DNA of 64,000 bases from Leptolyngbya ohadii IS1 (GCF_002215035.1 NZ_NKFP01000006.1:199083-263082); one strand, 5' to 3'. Shown: positions 9,002-19,936, numbered from the stretch's first letter. A program made the numbers and translations. The notes: generated by a model not told the origin, from the sequence alone.

Positions 9002-11784
9002 CGCTTCCAAACGACGAATCTCCTGCACGGCACGATCGCCGCTCATTACGGGCATTCTCATATCCATACAAATCAGATGGGGTCGCCAGGAACGCCATTG
9101 TTCGATCGCTTCCTGTCCGTTCGTGGCTTCGACGACGGCATAGCCAACCTGTTCCAGCAGCGTGACCAGCAGTTCGCGATTTTCTGTCTGATCTTCAGCA
9201 ACAAGAACGCGATAGGTGGGCTGATCGGTCGCCAGACGGCTAACCTGTTTTGCAGTTGCGATCGAATCGGGAAACTGGGCGATCGTGAGCGGCAGATAAA
9301 CCGTGAACATTGAGCCTTGCTCGATCACGCTGCTGGCAGTCAAATCACCCCCCATCAGGCGAGCAAACTCACGGCTAATCGGTAATCCTAAGCCGGTACC
9401 ACCCTCCGGAGAAGTCCGTCCGCTCTGGGTTTGCACAAAAGGTTCAAACAAAATGCCCATTTCCTCTGGCGCAATGCCGCTCCCTGTATCTTCGACCTGA
9501 AATCGCAGAAACACTTTATGTCCAGTGTCCAGTTCATTGGCAAAGGCAGCAGATAGCCCAGATGCCCGATCGCTCTGAGGGGCTGAGGCTTGGGACAAAT
9601 GACCGGGCAGGCTGATCCGCTGTACGCGCAGCACCACCCGCCCCTGAGCTGTGAATTTGATGGCGTTATTCAGCAGATTAATCAGGATTTGGCGCATCTT
9701 GCCCTCGTCCCCCTCGACATAGCGAGGCAGCTGATCGTCTAGCTCAAATTGGAACTCCAATCCCTTAGAGGCAGCCCGCAGCCGCAGCATTTCGTGCAGG
9801 GATTGCAAAAGCTGGGGCAGGTCAAAGGCGATCGAATGCAGCTCGGTACAGCCCGCCTCGATTTTTGACATTTCCAGGATGTCGTTGATCAGGCACAGCA
9901 AATGTTCACCGCTGCGGTTGATGATATCAATCTGCTCATACTGGTCGGGGGTCAGACCCGGATCGCGGGACAGCAGCTGGGTAAAGCCCAGGATCGCATT
10001 CAGAGGAGTTCGCAGCTCGTGGCTCATGTTTGCCAGAAACGTACTCTTCGCAGTGCTGGCAGCTTCGGCAGCCTCTTTGGCGGCTCGGAGTTGGGCAGTC
10101 CGTTCTTCTACCCGCTGTTCCAGCTCGCGATAGGCAGCCTGGAGCTTTTGTTCAAACTGCTTCCGCTCAGTAATATCCTCCACAATGCCAGCCACCCGCA
10201 ACAAACCACCCGATTCGTCGTAGACCAAAAAGGTTCGATCGCGCACCCAGCGGACTTCTCCATCCGGACGCACAATGCGAAACTCCTGGTCATAGTTTTC
10301 CTGCAACTGCTGCGGCAGAACGCTCAGCACCCGATCGCGATCGTCTGGATGAATGGTTTCAAACCAGGCTGAACCCGATCCATACAGCAGATCGATCGGT
10401 CGCCCCCAGATCTGAGCAAAGGCAGAATTGACGTAGAGATAGTTCAATTCCCGCACTTCTCCTGGAATCGGCTCTGCCAGCCAGAAGGCATCCTCGACCG
10501 TTTCAGCCAGCTGGCGGAAGCGATTCTCACTTTCCTGGAGGTCTGCCTGGATCTGCTTCAGTTCACCAATATCCCGCGCCACGACCAGAAAGGAAACCAC
10601 GTTCCCGGCAACATCAAACTCCGGCACAATTTTTGACTGGTAGTACAGCTCACCCCTTGCCGTCAGGGTTCGATATTCAATCTGCTGCTGCTGCCGAGTG
10701 ATATAGGCGCGATCGACACTTGCCTGCCAGAGAGATAGCAAATGGGACGGCACTCCCAGTTCGTAGGGTGTCTTGCCCAAAATTTCCGCCGCCGGAAGCT
10801 GCAAGTTTGCCTCCAATACAGGGTTCACATAGAGGTAGCGCAGCTCGCGATCAATTCGCAGAATCAGATCAGGGGAATTTTGCACAAGCGATCGCAACGC
10901 CTGTTCACGCTGGTTCAGGGCTTCCTGCGAAGCAAGTAGGGCTTGGGTTCGTTCCTGTACGCGATGTTCGAGTTCCTGGTTGAGCTGCTGAAGGGCAAGT
11001 TCAGTTTGTCGCCGTTCGGTCATATCCGAAACAATGCCCTGGTAGAACGTGACCTGCCCCCTTTCATCCCGGCAAAAGCTGATCTTGTCGTACAGGTAGC
11101 GCACTTCTCCATCCGGGCGCACAATCCGGTAATGGAGTTCCACCCCAGATTGCTGACCCGCCCACCCCTCCTGCAATGCCTGTAACGATGCAGCACGATC
11201 GTTTGGATGAATACAGCTCATTAATCGAGCGGGATTGTCCTCCAGGAAGAATTCGCGCGATCGTCCAAATACTGCCTCAATGGCTGGATTCAGGTAAATA
11301 AACTGCTGGCTGTTGCCATCCACCAAATAGATAATGTCGCTGGAATTTTCTGCCAGCATTCGATATCGCGACTCGGACACCTGAAGTGCCAGCTCTAGCT
11401 GCTTGTAGGAGGTAATATCGATCAGCAGACCATCCCAGACCGTTTCCCCAGTGGTACGACGATGCGGGCGGGAAATGCCTAAAAGCCATTTGATCTCCCC
11501 GGCAGGAGTGATTGTGCGATAGCTACAGCTCCAGGTCTGAAGTGTCTGAGCACTGGCAGCGATCGATTCCCGCATGGCAAGGAGATCGTCCGGGTGAACG
11601 AGCTTCCACAGCAAGCCTGCGTCCTGAATACCAGCCTCCACTTCGTAACCGCAAAGCTCCCGAAAGCCAGGACTGAGATAGGCAAACTCATCCCTTCCAT
11701 CAGGATGCAGCACATAGCGGTACAGGAGTCCCGGAATCTGGGCAACCATTTCCTGAAACTGCACTCCAAACTGAGTTCTCGCCG

Positions 11785-11844
11785 GAACATCGGCTTGGAT
11801 GCCAGACTGAATGCCAGACTGAATGCCAGACTGAATATCGGCTT
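11785..11844 (-). repeat. In-frame 12-bp minisatellite in kinase linker
   Basis: Five 12-bp units (GACTGAATGCCA-like) encode a run of I-Q-S-G / I-Q-A-D tetrapeptides between the CBS and first PAS domains. Units of 12 bp keep the frame, in contrast to the octamers in the same gene. Confidence 0.8.
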
Positions 11845-12391
11845 GCCCATTTGACGCTGAAACATCCTGCCCCTTCAGAACCTGCCTTTGTAAAAACAGC
11901 TGGGCGATCGCTCCGGCAGAGATAACCCCAACCGCCTGCTGCCGATCGTTTACCACAGGCAGGTAGGGCTGAAGCGTGAAATCCTCTCCCCCCTGAGCAG
12001 CCAAATCAGCCACCCACGCAGCAACCCGCTGAGCAACCGTGTCTCCTTCTACACCCGCATCCGATTCGAGCAGCTCTAATGGTAGGCAAAACCCACCCGA
12101 TCGCATCCAATCTGACAGCGTTTGTGCCGCCTGCTCCGCCAATCGTGTTCCGGCTGTCAGTGCCCGCACTGCATCCTGGCTGCTAAACATTCCCAGAAAG
12201 CGAGACGACTGAACCAGAATGCAATCAACCTGGGACGGCTGGGCGGCTGCGGCTTCACTCAGGACAGCGATCGCCTGCTCAAGGGGGGTATCGGGAGGGA
12301 GAACAATGGCAGGCTGCACCAATCGAGCAGCTTGGGGTCGCAAGCAGCCATTTCCCTGCTCAGGGAATCGATTGTCTGGAGATCGCAGCAT

Positions 12392-13180
12392 TCGGGTACT
12401 TTCGCAACAGGGCAGGGCTACGGGACGTCTGGTTCTTCCTTCATTCTTCCTATCTTTAGGTCATATCGAACAGAGGATTTTGCATTTTCAACCTGATATC
12501 TATGCGTATTTAGAGGAGCAGAAAATAAAGTTCACCCGTTTCCGCCCTGCGGATGCTCGCTATTACGAGCCCAATTAACCCTCATTAAACCTTCCTGATT
12601 AAATTTCCTACTCAAGTTTTCTGGTCAAGTTTCCCTGATTATTTTTTTGAATAGAATTTCAATATGCCCTGTGGAGCAGACCTCAATGGTATTCCAAGAG
12701 GTGGGCAATTGACTCCAGTTCCTTAGCGGTATTTCTCAGACGTATTTCTCCTTGCCAGTAGCGCCAGTCCACCGATCGCCGAAGAGTTCCGCAGAAACAC
12801 ATACAACCTACAGGCTCGAACACAGCTCGGCTGAGCATCCTCTCTATCTTGCAGGCGATTAGTTTGCCGCAATTTTACGGAGGTAGTACAGGATACATGA
12901 AGAGTGTTAACGTTTGATGAGGCTTAGGTTCACAAATTACAATTTTGTGAGACAAATAATTACATGGCTTAAATTGCGATTGCCCTATCTCACCGCAACA
13001 AAACCGTGATGATAGCCAGTGTGCTCCCTGTTTCAAACAGACATTAATCTGAAGAGTGCAGTTTCCCTGATCCGGTGAGCAATCTACCGGATGATCTTCG
13101 TTTCCTTGCAGGCTTGAGATCTGTGTCTATTCGCTGTCCTTGAGTTGGAATGCAATCTACGTTTCTGCAAAGACCTCAAG
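12392..13180. other. Long divergent intergenic region between two kinase genes
   Basis: No gene is supported here. It should hold the promoters for the minus-strand hybrid kinase and the plus-strand sensor kinase. The 3' two-thirds is AT-rich. A GTA-N8-TAC match to the NtcA consensus lies at 12883-12896, but no matching -10 element was convincing and such a match is expected by chance about once per 4 kb. No RNA gene was recognised. Confidence 0.5.
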
Positions 13181-15067
13181 ATGTTTACGCCTATACTGCC
13201 TGATTTTTCTGGGTTTGATGCTTCAGATATTCATTACTACAAGGGGAAAACAGCTTCTAAACCTATCATCTTGGTCGTTGAGGATGATTTGGCTGTACGC
13301 GAACAGATCTGCAATGCCCTGCAACAGGAGTCCTACTGGGTTCGCAGGACAACCAGCGGCAAAGCGGCGATCGAGCAGTGTCTTAAAGCCCGTCCCGATC
13401 TAATCTTGATGAGCAGCAGCCTATCGGACGTCAACGCATTGGACTGCTGCAAAACCCTGACCCAACCATCCAGACTGCGGGGACAAAGACAGTTTGGGAT
13501 CGAGGGTGCAGTGCCCGTGGTCATGCTGCTCTCTTCTGAGGATGAAACGTCTGTGGGTCTTGCCCTGGCGGCAGGGGCGATCGATTGTATTGCCAAACCT
13601 GTGAGTTGGGCATTGCTGAGGCAGCGGGTGCGTCATATTCTGCAAGTCAACCGGAGGATCAATCAACTGCAAATCAAAGAGCAGCAGCTCTGGCAGCGGA
13701 CGATCGCTCTTGAAGAAACCCTCGCCTTTGAAACCACCCTGCGTCGCATCAGCGAGCAAGTTCATCGCAGTCTGGACATCGATCAAATCCTGCAAATTGT
13801 TGTCCAGGAACTAACGCGCACCTTCAGCGATCGCGATTGCAGTATCCATCTTTTTTCCCCAGAACCGCAGCAACCTTACAGTCCAACTTCCGTGCCCCAT
13901 TCCGTGCTCCATCGTGCCGTAGGCTGGCATTCCTTCCGGGGCAGCTTTGGTGAGGAGAGCGAAATTGAGCAGCAGATTACCGCTGTCGCTGCCGACCTCG
14001 AAGCAGATCTACCGCATACTCAGGGAGCAGTGCAATTTTGTTTACTGACACCGCAGGGGTTGCAGCATCCTGTTTCTGTATTGTGGTGCCCCCTTGTGGC
14101 TCAGGAGCGTCACCTTGGGTATTTGTGTGTGGTAATTCCGGCACATCGCAGGCTGAGTGTAAAAGAGGTTGATTTGGTACAGCAGGTTGCTCACCAGTGC
14201 GGCATAGCGCTGCAACAGGCATTGCTTCATCAAGAGGCACAGTCCCAGATTGCGGAACTTGAACAGCTGAATCACCTCAAGGATGATTTTCTCAGCACAG
14301 TCTCCCACGAGCTGCGATCGCCCATTTCCAATATGCAGTTAGCCATCCAGATGCTTGAGCGTTATTTAGGACATCGGGAGCCGGGGCAATCTGCATGGGG
14401 TCAGCCAGATCAGTTTTTCTCCCACACCGAAGCCGCAAGTGAAACCTGTCCCCTGCTGCCGCAAGGCTGTCGCGCAGCAACCTACCTGACCATTCTGCGA
14501 AACGAGTGCGATCGAGAGATGATGCTAGTTAACGATCTGCTCGACCTGCAACGGCTCGAAACCTGCGATCAGGACATTGATTACACCCTCAACTTTGATC
14601 TGATTTTGCTAGAGGACTGGCTACCGCAGATCGTGATGCCCTATGCAGAGCGGGCTACCCAGCGTCAGCAAACCCTGAAATTGGAGCTTGCCCCCCTGTT
14701 GCCTCCCCTTTGCTCCGCCCCCGATCGCGTGCAGCGTATCCTCACCGAACTGCTCCACAACGCCTGCAAATACACCCCACCCCACGGCTCCATTACGCTG
14801 ACTGCCGCACCGACCGCAGAAACGATCGTCTTTCGGATTACCAACACGGGTGCGGTGATTGCCCCTGAAGAGTCTAGCCGCATTTTCGAGAAGTTTTATC
14901 GCATTCCGGGCGGCGATCTGTGGCAGCAGGGTGGGACAGGTCTGGGATTAGCGCTGACTAAACGGCTGGTGGAGTATTTGGGTGGGGCGATCGGAGTTTC
15001 TAGCCAGGGAGGGGAGACTTGTTTTTGGGTGGAGTTGCCGATTGGGGGGTGGGGGAGTAGGGAGTAG
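13181..15067 (+). CDS. Pseudo-receiver / GAF / histidine kinase
   Basis: 628 residues from the ATG at 13181. The N-terminal receiver-like domain (about 28-150) keeps the acidic cluster VVEDD and the lysine (AKPVSW), but the phospho-acceptor position is serine (LILMSSSLSD, near residue 78), so it probably cannot be phosphorylated in the usual way. A GAF-like sensor region follows (about 190-350), then HisKA with the phospho-histidine in FLSTVSHELRSPIS and a HATPase ending in GTGLGLALTKRLVEYLGG. There is no transmembrane segment, so it should be cytoplasmic. A TTG start at 13145 is possible but would add a poorly conserved tail. It is divergent from the large hybrid kinase and may work with it. 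Confidence 0.87.
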   Translation: MFTPILPDFSGFDASDIHYYKGKTASKPIILVVEDDLAVREQICNALQQESYWVRRTTSGKAAIEQCLKARPDLILMSSSLSDVNALDCCKTLTQPSRLRGQRQFGIEGAVPVVMLLSSEDETSVGLALAAGAIDCIAKPVSWALLRQRVRHILQVNRRINQLQIKEQQLWQRTIALEETLAFETTLRRISEQVHRSLDIDQILQIVVQELTRTFSDRDCSIHLFSPEPQQPYSPTSVPHSVLHRAVGWHSFRGSFGEESEIEQQITAVAADLEADLPHTQGAVQFCLLTPQGLQHPVSVLWCPLVAQERHLGYLCVVIPAHRRLSVKEVDLVQQVAHQCGIALQQALLHQEAQSQIAELEQLNHLKDDFLSTVSHELRSPISNMQLAIQMLERYLGHREPGQSAWGQPDQFFSHTEAASETCPLLPQGCRAATYLTILRNECDREMMLVNDLLDLQRLETCDQDIDYTLNFDLILLEDWLPQIVMPYAERATQRQQTLKLELAPLLPPLCSAPDRVQRILTELLHNACKYTPPHGSITLTAAPTAETIVFRITNTGAVIAPEESSRIFEKFYRIPGGDLWQQGGTGLGLALTKRLVEYLGGAIGVSSQGGETCFWVELPIGGWGSRE

Positions 15068-15210
15068 GGAGTGGAGAGTGGAGGAGCAGATCGATCGCAT
15101 CCATTGGTGATATCTATCGGCACGATAAAAACAGCACAATAGAAACGGCACAATAGAGAGATGCCATAACTGGGCTGTCAAAACGGGCTGCCATAACTGG
15201 GCTGCCATAC
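15052..15210 (+). repeat. Short direct repeats in the leader of the ABC exporter gene
   Basis: GGGAGTA-type heptamers occur at about 15052-15080. They are followed by duplicated blocks with CACAATAGA-AACGG and CTGCCATAACTGGG up to 15210. No gene or known regulatory element was recognised. Confidence 0.55.
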
Positions 15211-15235
15211 TGTGCGAATTGAGGAATGCGATTTG

Positions 15236-17107
15236 ATGAAGGCTCGTCGTTCTGCTGATGGTTCGTCTACCCCTATTTCCACCACTCCTTACATTGCTCC
15301 TGAGGTTCATCCGCTGCGGCGTCTGCTGGAGTATGGGCGTCCCTATCGATCGCAGATATGGCTGGCGACGATTTGTTCAATCTTGAATAAGTTTTTTGAC
15401 CTGGCTCCGCCGGTGCTGATTGGGGTAGCGGTAGATGTGGCTGTGAATCAGCAGGATTCCTGGTTGGCGAATCTGGGCATCGTGGGGGTGCGATCGCAGT
15501 TTGTGGTGCTGGCGATTCTCACGTTCATTATCTGGAGCCTGGAATCGGTCTTTGAGTATGCCTATGCGCGGCTGTGGCGTAATCTGGCGCAGAAGCTTCA
15601 GCACGATTTGAGACTGAATGCCTACCAGCATTTGCAAGAGTTGGAGCTGGAGTATTTTGAGGCGCGGGATAGCGGTCGGCTAATGGCGATCCTCAATGAC
15701 GATATTAACCAGCTTGAGCGATTCCTCGATTTTGGCGCAAACGATATTTTGCAGGTAATTACGACGGTTCTTGTCATCGGGGCGGGCTTTTTTATCCTTG
15801 CGCCCAGCGTGGCATGGATGGCGATGCTGCCAATTCCGTTTATCCTGTGGGGATCGATCGCCTTTCAAAAATTGCTGGCTCCTCGCTATGCGGACGTGCG
15901 GGAAAAGGTGAGTCTGCTCAGCAGCCGTTTGTCGAATAATCTGGGCGGCATTGTCACGATCAAGAGCTTTACCACCGAGGCGTATGAGGTCGATCGGCTG
16001 CGGCAGGATAGTCTGGCATATCGGCAGAGCAACGGTCGGGCGATCGCGCTAAGTGCGGCTTTTGTGCCGCTGATTCGGATCATTATTTTGATTGGCTTTA
16101 CGGCGCTGCTGGTATTTGGCGGTCTGCAAACGGTGGAGGGCAAACTGGCGGTCGGAACCTACAGTACGCTGGTGTTTATGATTCAGCGGTTGCTGTGGCC
16201 TCTAACTCGCCTGGGCGAAACGCTAGATCAGTATCAGCGAGCAATGGCATCGATTAATCGGGTGATGGGTTTGCTGGATACGCCGATCGCGATTCATTCT
16301 GGAGAGATTGTGCTGGATCGGAATGGCTTGAACTCTCTGGACAACGGTTTCCATGCCTCGACTTCAACAGTGCGCGGCGAACTGATGCTGAAGGACGTGA
16401 CCTTTGCCTATCGCGATCGCTCTCCGGTGATTCAAAATCTATCGCTGCACATCCCTGCCGGAAAAACGATTGCGATCGTCGGTTCCACCGGATCGGGCAA
16501 AAGCACCTTGGTGAAGCTGCTGCTGCGGCTCTACGAAATTCAGTCGGGCAGTATTACGCTGGATGGCATTGATATTCGCGACCTAGAACTGCGGAGTCTG
16601 CGGCAGGCGATCGGCTGGGTGAGCCAGGATGTGTTTTTGTTTCACGGTTCTGTGCTGGAAAATATTATCTACGGCAACCCCAGCGCCAGTTTATCGGATG
16701 CGATCGCCGCTGCCAAAATTGCGGAGGCACATGAATTTATCGAACAGTTGCCGGAGGGCTATGACACGATCGTTGGCGAACGAGGACAAAAGCTTTCTGG
16801 CGGTCAGCGTCAGCGATTAGCCATTGCCCGTGCCGTCCTCAAAAATCCGCCAATTCTAATTCTGGACGAAGCCACCTCCGCTGTCGATAACGAAACCGAA
16901 GCTGCGATTCAGCGATCGCTAGAATACATTACCCAAAACCGCACAACAATCGCGATCGCCCATCGACTCTCAACCATTCGCAACGCCGATCGAATTTACG
17001 TGATGGAATACGGCAAATTAATCGAACAGGGAAACCATGAGGAATTGCTCGATCGACAGGGCGTGTATGCAGGTTTGTGGCGCGTGCAGTCAGGAGTGCG
17101 ATCGTAA
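15236..17107 (+). CDS. ABC exporter, fused permease and ATPase
   Basis: 623 residues. The N-terminal half is a six-helix exporter-type transmembrane domain (about 30-330). The C-terminal half is the ATPase, with Walker [10 protein letters not shown], signature LSGGQRQR, Walker [13 protein letters not shown] and the H-loop in IAHRLST. It would act as a homodimer or heterodimer exporting a lipid, peptide or drug; the substrate is not predictable. The ATG at 15236 follows GAGGA, so it is preferred over a GTG 24 bp upstream. It is followed by an acetyltransferase gene on the same strand 74 bp away, which may be cotranscribed. Confidence 0.92.
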   Translation: MKARRSADGSSTPISTTPYIAPEVHPLRRLLEYGRPYRSQIWLATICSILNKFFDLAPPVLIGVAVDVAVNQQDSWLANLGIVGVRSQFVVLAILTFIIWSLESVFEYAYARLWRNLAQKLQHDLRLNAYQHLQELELEYFEARDSGRLMAILNDDINQLERFLDFGANDILQVITTVLVIGAGFFILAPSVAWMAMLPIPFILWGSIAFQKLLAPRYADVREKVSLLSSRLSNNLGGIVTIKSFTTEAYEVDRLRQDSLAYRQSNGRAIALSAAFVPLIRIIILIGFTALLVFGGLQTVEGKLAVGTYSTLVFMIQRLLWPLTRLGETLDQYQRAMASINRVMGLLDTPIAIHSGEIVLDRNGLNSLDNGFHASTSTVRGELMLKDVTFAYRDRSPVIQNLSLHIPAGKTIAIVGSTGSGKSTLVKLLLRLYEIQSGSITLDGIDIRDLELRSLRQAIGWVSQDVFLFHGSVLENIIYGNPSASLSDAIAAAKIAEAHEFIEQLPEGYDTIVGERGQKLSGGQRQRLAIARAVLKNPPILILDEATSAVDNETEAAIQRSLEYITQNRTTIAIAHRLSTIRNADRIYVMEYGKLIEQGNHEELLDRQGVYAGLWRVQSGVRS

Positions 17108-17181
17108 AGATAATAGTTCGTTGATGATGGATTTATTTTCATCAAATCTAATTTTCTATTTGTTTGTTTACGAGAAATTGA

Positions 17182-17739
17182 ATGACATCTACCCGTCAAA
17201 CCACCATCACCATCTGGTATCTGGAACTAAACGATCGCGCTCAATTTCGCCCCAGCCAATTCCAACCAGAGGACGTAAAAATCGAACAGGCAGTGATTCC
17301 CTCCCCGGAATTAAGCCGTTTCCTCTATACGAGCGTCGGCGGCGACTGGTACTGGCTCGATCGCCTTCCCTGGAATTACGATCGCTGGATGCAGTATCTC
17401 GATCGCCCGGAACTCGAAACCTGGATCGCCTATAAAAAAGGGACTCCCGCAGGCTATATCGAACTGGAAGTGCAGCCGGACGGCAGTGTGAAGGTTGCCT
17501 ATTTTGGCTTACTCAAAGGCTTTATCGGGCAGGGCATTGGCGGCTATTTATTGAGTTTCGGGATCGATCGCGCCTGGAATTTGGGAGGCAATCGCATTTT
17601 TGTCGATACGTGCAGTTTAGACGGTGAGTTTGCGCTGAAAAATTACCAGTCTCGCGGCTTTCAGATTTATAAAACCGAAACGGTGGAGAAGGAATTGCCG
17701 AGTCGGGCGATCGGACCCTGGGAAGGGGCATATTTTTGA
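17182..17739 (+). CDS. GNAT-family N-acetyltransferase
   Basis: 185 residues. The acetyl-CoA binding region is visible as GLLKGFIGQGIGGYLLSFGID, the GNAT motif A with its Q/R-x-x-G-x-G/A pattern, followed by the FVDTCSLDGEFALKNYQSRGF segment typical of motif B. The acceptor is unknown. It lies just behind the ABC exporter on the same strand and ends 11 bp before the convergent prepilin peptidase gene. Confidence 0.85.
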   Translation: MTSTRQTTITIWYLELNDRAQFRPSQFQPEDVKIEQAVIPSPELSRFLYTSVGGDWYWLDRLPWNYDRWMQYLDRPELETWIAYKKGTPAGYIELEVQPDGSVKVAYFGLLKGFIGQGIGGYLLSFGIDRAWNLGGNRIFVDTCSLDGEFALKNYQSRGFQIYKTETVEKELPSRAIGPWEGAYF

Positions 17740-17750
17740 ACTTCAACAGC

Positions 17751-18569
17751 TTATAGTGTGGGGAAAAACAGCCGCACATAGGCAGCAATCATTGCATCTC
17801 CAAAAAACAGCGCAATTCCAGCCCCGATCGCCAGAAAGGGACCAAACGGCATGGGCTGACGACGATCGATTAAACCCAGCGCCATTCCACCACCACCCAC
17901 CAATGCACCGATCGCACAGGCAATAAATCCAGCGAGCAGAGTAAGTTGCCAGCCCAGCCACGCGCCCATCATTGCTGCAAGTTTGGCATCGCCGCCGCCC
18001 ATTGCAGTTTTCCCAAAGGCGATCGATCCGAGAATCGAAATGATGTCGAATAGCCAGATCGCAACCACTGCGCCCACAATACCCGATATGAGAGAGGCGA
18101 TCGCGCCTGAAAGTCCACCTGCCGCCCAGCCGATAATTAATTGAAAGACCAGTCCGGCAATCAGTCCCGACTGCGTGAGGGAATTGGGCAGCGTCATTGT
18201 ATCCCAGTCGATTAGCGACAGAGCCAGCAGCCAACTCACAAACGCCCAGTAGCCTAATCCCGGTAGGGGCAAACTGAATGCCCAGAAGACCAGTACAAAC
18301 AAAAGTCCTGTCGCGGCTTCGATCGCCGGATAGCGAGGCGAAATTTTCGTTTTACAGTGGCGACATTTGCCCTTCAGCTTCAGCCATCCCAGCACCGGGA
18401 CATTATCGTAGGGCTTCAGCCGATGCAGGCATTTGGGACAGCGGGACGGCGGATGCAGCAGGGACAGACCCGCCGGAATCCGGTAGATGACTACATTCAA
18501 AAAACTGCCGATGCAGGCACCGATCGCAAAAACTAGCAGGCTCAAGATGCCCGTAAACAGCAGTTCCAT
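17751..18569 (-). CDS. pilD: Prepilin peptidase / N-methyltransferase (A24)
   Basis: An inner-membrane aspartic peptidase that cleaves and methylates type IV pilin precursors; 272 residues with about eight hydrophobic segments. The N-terminal domain has the two CxxC pairs (Cys44/47 and Cys69/72) of the methyltransferase zinc site. The two catalytic aspartates are in LSLIDWDTMTLPN (about 121-123) and in the GGGDAKL motif. It is needed for pilus-based motility and DNA uptake. It stands alone, without other pil genes nearby. Confidence 0.93.
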   Translation of the reverse strand: MELLFTGILSLLVFAIGACIGSFLNVVIYRIPAGLSLLHPPSRCPKCLHRLKPYDNVPVLGWLKLKGKCRHCKTKISPRYPAIEAATGLLFVLVFWAFSLPLPGLGYWAFVSWLLALSLIDWDTMTLPNSLTQSGLIAGLVFQLIIGWAAGGLSGAIASLISGIVGAVVAIWLFDIISILGSIAFGKTAMGGGDAKLAAMMGAWLGWQLTLLAGFIACAIGALVGGGGMALGLIDRRQPMPFGPFLAIGAGIALFFGDAMIAAYVRLFFPTL

Positions 18570-18607
18570 AAGCAGAAAGTCCAGCAGTGCGTCCAGAGAT
18601 AGCCCAT

Positions 18608-19069
18608 TCAGGCAGGAGGGTTCGGCTGTAAATAATCCGGCTGCAAATTAGGACAAATGGTATGGATGTCCTGATCCGTCAGCATAGGTTCCTGCCACCC
18701 CGCTAGGATACCCTGGAGCTGCGATCGAAGTAGCTGAAGGGACTCAATTTGTCGCGTAATTTCAGCCACTTTGTCTTCTAAGTAATGCTTCACCTGACCG
18801 CAGGGCAACTCTCCCTGATCGTGAACGGACAGAATTTGCTGGATTTCGTTGAGGTGTAGCCCCAGAGATTGCGCCCGTTTGATGAAGGTAAGGCGATCGA
18901 GGACATCTACGCTGAACAGCCGATAACCCGTCTTCGATCGCTCTACCGTGGGAGCCAGTAAACCAATATCGTCGTAGTAGCGAATGGTTTTAATCGGCAG
19001 TCCGCTTTCCGTCGCAACTTCCCCAATTTTGAGCAGTCTTTCCGATTCGATCGTGTTGCTGGTGATCAT
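18608..19069 (-). CDS. MerR-family, probably metal-responsive, regulator
   Basis: 153 residues. The winged helix-turn-helix is at about 12-80 (LLKIGEVATESGLPIKTIRYY, GYRLF), followed by a dimerising coiled coil. A cysteine in ELPCGQVKHYLEDK and a second one near the C-terminus (HTICPNL) follow the pattern of heavy-metal-sensing members such as ZntR/CueR relatives. No metal transporter gene is adjacent, so the target is not visible. The pilD gene starts 38 bp downstream of its stop, on the same strand. Confidence 0.85.
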   Translation of the reverse strand: MITSNTIESERLLKIGEVATESGLPIKTIRYYDDIGLLAPTVERSKTGYRLFSVDVLDRLTFIKRAQSLGLHLNEIQQILSVHDQGELPCGQVKHYLEDKVAEITRQIESLQLLRSQLQGILAGWQEPMLTDQDIHTICPNLQPDYLQPNPPA

Positions 19070-19077
19070 GGCTTTAA

Positions 19078-19341
19078 TTAGGATTCGCCTCGCTGTTGAT
19101 TCAGGAGGATGTCTAAAATGCGGCGATTCTCGGACTGAATGCCCCTGATCTCAGATTGCATATCATCCATTTTCTCAGCCAGCGTGCCGATCATGGAAAC
19201 TGTATCTACTACAGAAGCTCTGAGGTCATTAATTTGCCCCTGCTGCTGATTGATCTGACTCTGCTGCTGCTGGATTGCGAGCAAAATAGTCTCTGCTAAA
19301 GCTTCAAGACGGTCGAGTCTAGAGGGTTCACTGACGGTCAT
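19078..19341 (-). CDS. Small coiled-coil protein, function unknown
   Basis: 87 residues, almost entirely heptad-patterned and rich in Gln and Glu (LLAIQQQQSQINQQQGQ, ending with RILDILLNQQRGES). Proteins of this look are common in cyanobacteria, often with no assigned role. It lies 8 bp upstream of the MerR gene on the same strand, so the two are likely cotranscribed. Confidence 0.7.
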   Translation of the reverse strand: MTVSEPSRLDRLEALAETILLAIQQQQSQINQQQGQINDLRASVVDTVSMIGTLAEKMDDMQSEIRGIQSENRRILDILLNQQRGES

Positions 19342-19458
19342 AGAATTCTTGCTTGTACTGGTGTACTAACTCCGTAGAGATAGCTTACCGAAATTGTAGG
19401 CGAGGTTCAAACGAATTCATTCAAACTTGACCTAACCGATTAGCTTTAGTCTATCGAC

Positions 19459-19776
19459 CTAAACCTTACGGGCATCCACATCGATCGTCACCAGGTGGGC
19501 ATCGGAATCCGGCAAAAAGCGCGATCGCCGCTCCTGATATTTCGATTGATGTTTAGATTGCGGCTGATTCTGGGGCTGCATGGATTCCCGACGAGTTTGC
19601 TGCATCAGCTTCCAGCGCATCCCAATCGCTAATCCTGTCGTGCCCAAGCCGATCGCCAGCAACATTTGATAGCCTCCCGTACCACCAATAAAGGCATCGA
19701 CCAGACCAGCAGTGAGCATGAATCCGGTAATGGGTTCTCTGCGGTAAAGCGATCGAATATTTCTCGTCCAGTTCAT
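19459..19776 (-). CDS. Small membrane protein, function unknown
   Basis: 105 residues from the ATG at 19776, which has AAGGAG seven bases upstream; an upstream start is less likely. A hydrophobic stretch (FMLTAGLVDAFIGGTGGYQMLLAIGLGTTGLAIG, given here as a region around residues 18-50) could form one or two membrane helices, followed by a basic, Gln-rich tail. No family was recognised. Confidence 0.65.
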   Translation of the reverse strand: MNWTRNIRSLYRREPITGFMLTAGLVDAFIGGTGGYQMLLAIGLGTTGLAIGMRWKLMQQTRRESMQPQNQPQSKHQSKYQERRSRFLPDSDAHLVTIDVDARKV

Positions 19777-19885
19777 TTCAGGCTCCTTGCCAGGAGACGG
19801 GGCTTGGGTATTTCTCCTCACTTTTAACTTAGCTTAGGGAGTGGAGAGGAGGGAGTGGGGTTTACCGGAATGGGGGTGTGGGGAG

Positions 19886-19936
19886 TGGATGGGTGGATGG
19901 GTGGATGGGTAGATGGGTGGATGGGTGGATGGGGTG
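19886..19936 (+). repeat. GGATGGGT octamer array upstream of ABC-2 permease
   Basis: Six consecutive octamer units, one with A for G, lie about 55 bp before the permease start codon, preceded by G-rich degenerate sequence from 19845. Confidence 0.85.

Larger units (their letters stand above)
8466..12391 (-). pseudogene. CBS-PAS hybrid histidine kinase, receiver split by octamer-repeat insertion
   Basis: A large cytoplasmic sensor kinase. Domains in order: CBS pair (about 25-170), a linker with a 12-bp in-frame repeat, four PAS-like domains (about 210-750), HisKA with His791 (FLANMSHELRTPLN), HATPase (about 890-1040, GTGLGLPIS) and a receiver starting near 1060 with Asp1110 (LICMDMRMPVMSG). 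The frame breaks after EIRRLEAIEQ. About 100 bp with two octamer arrays follow, and the first frame stops at 8876. The remainder, TKIIALTANAFEED through GCDDFLPKPF to the end at 8466, continues in another frame. Losing one unit, or gaining two, in the CCACCCAT array would rejoin them into about 1305 residues. A TGA between the two arrays means a change in the other array alone would not. A repeat-induced sequencing error is possible. Confidence 0.85.

Noticed and set aside
12883-12896. GTA-N8-TAC match to the NtcA consensus
   Set aside because: A single match in a long spacer is expected by chance and no promoter context was convincing.
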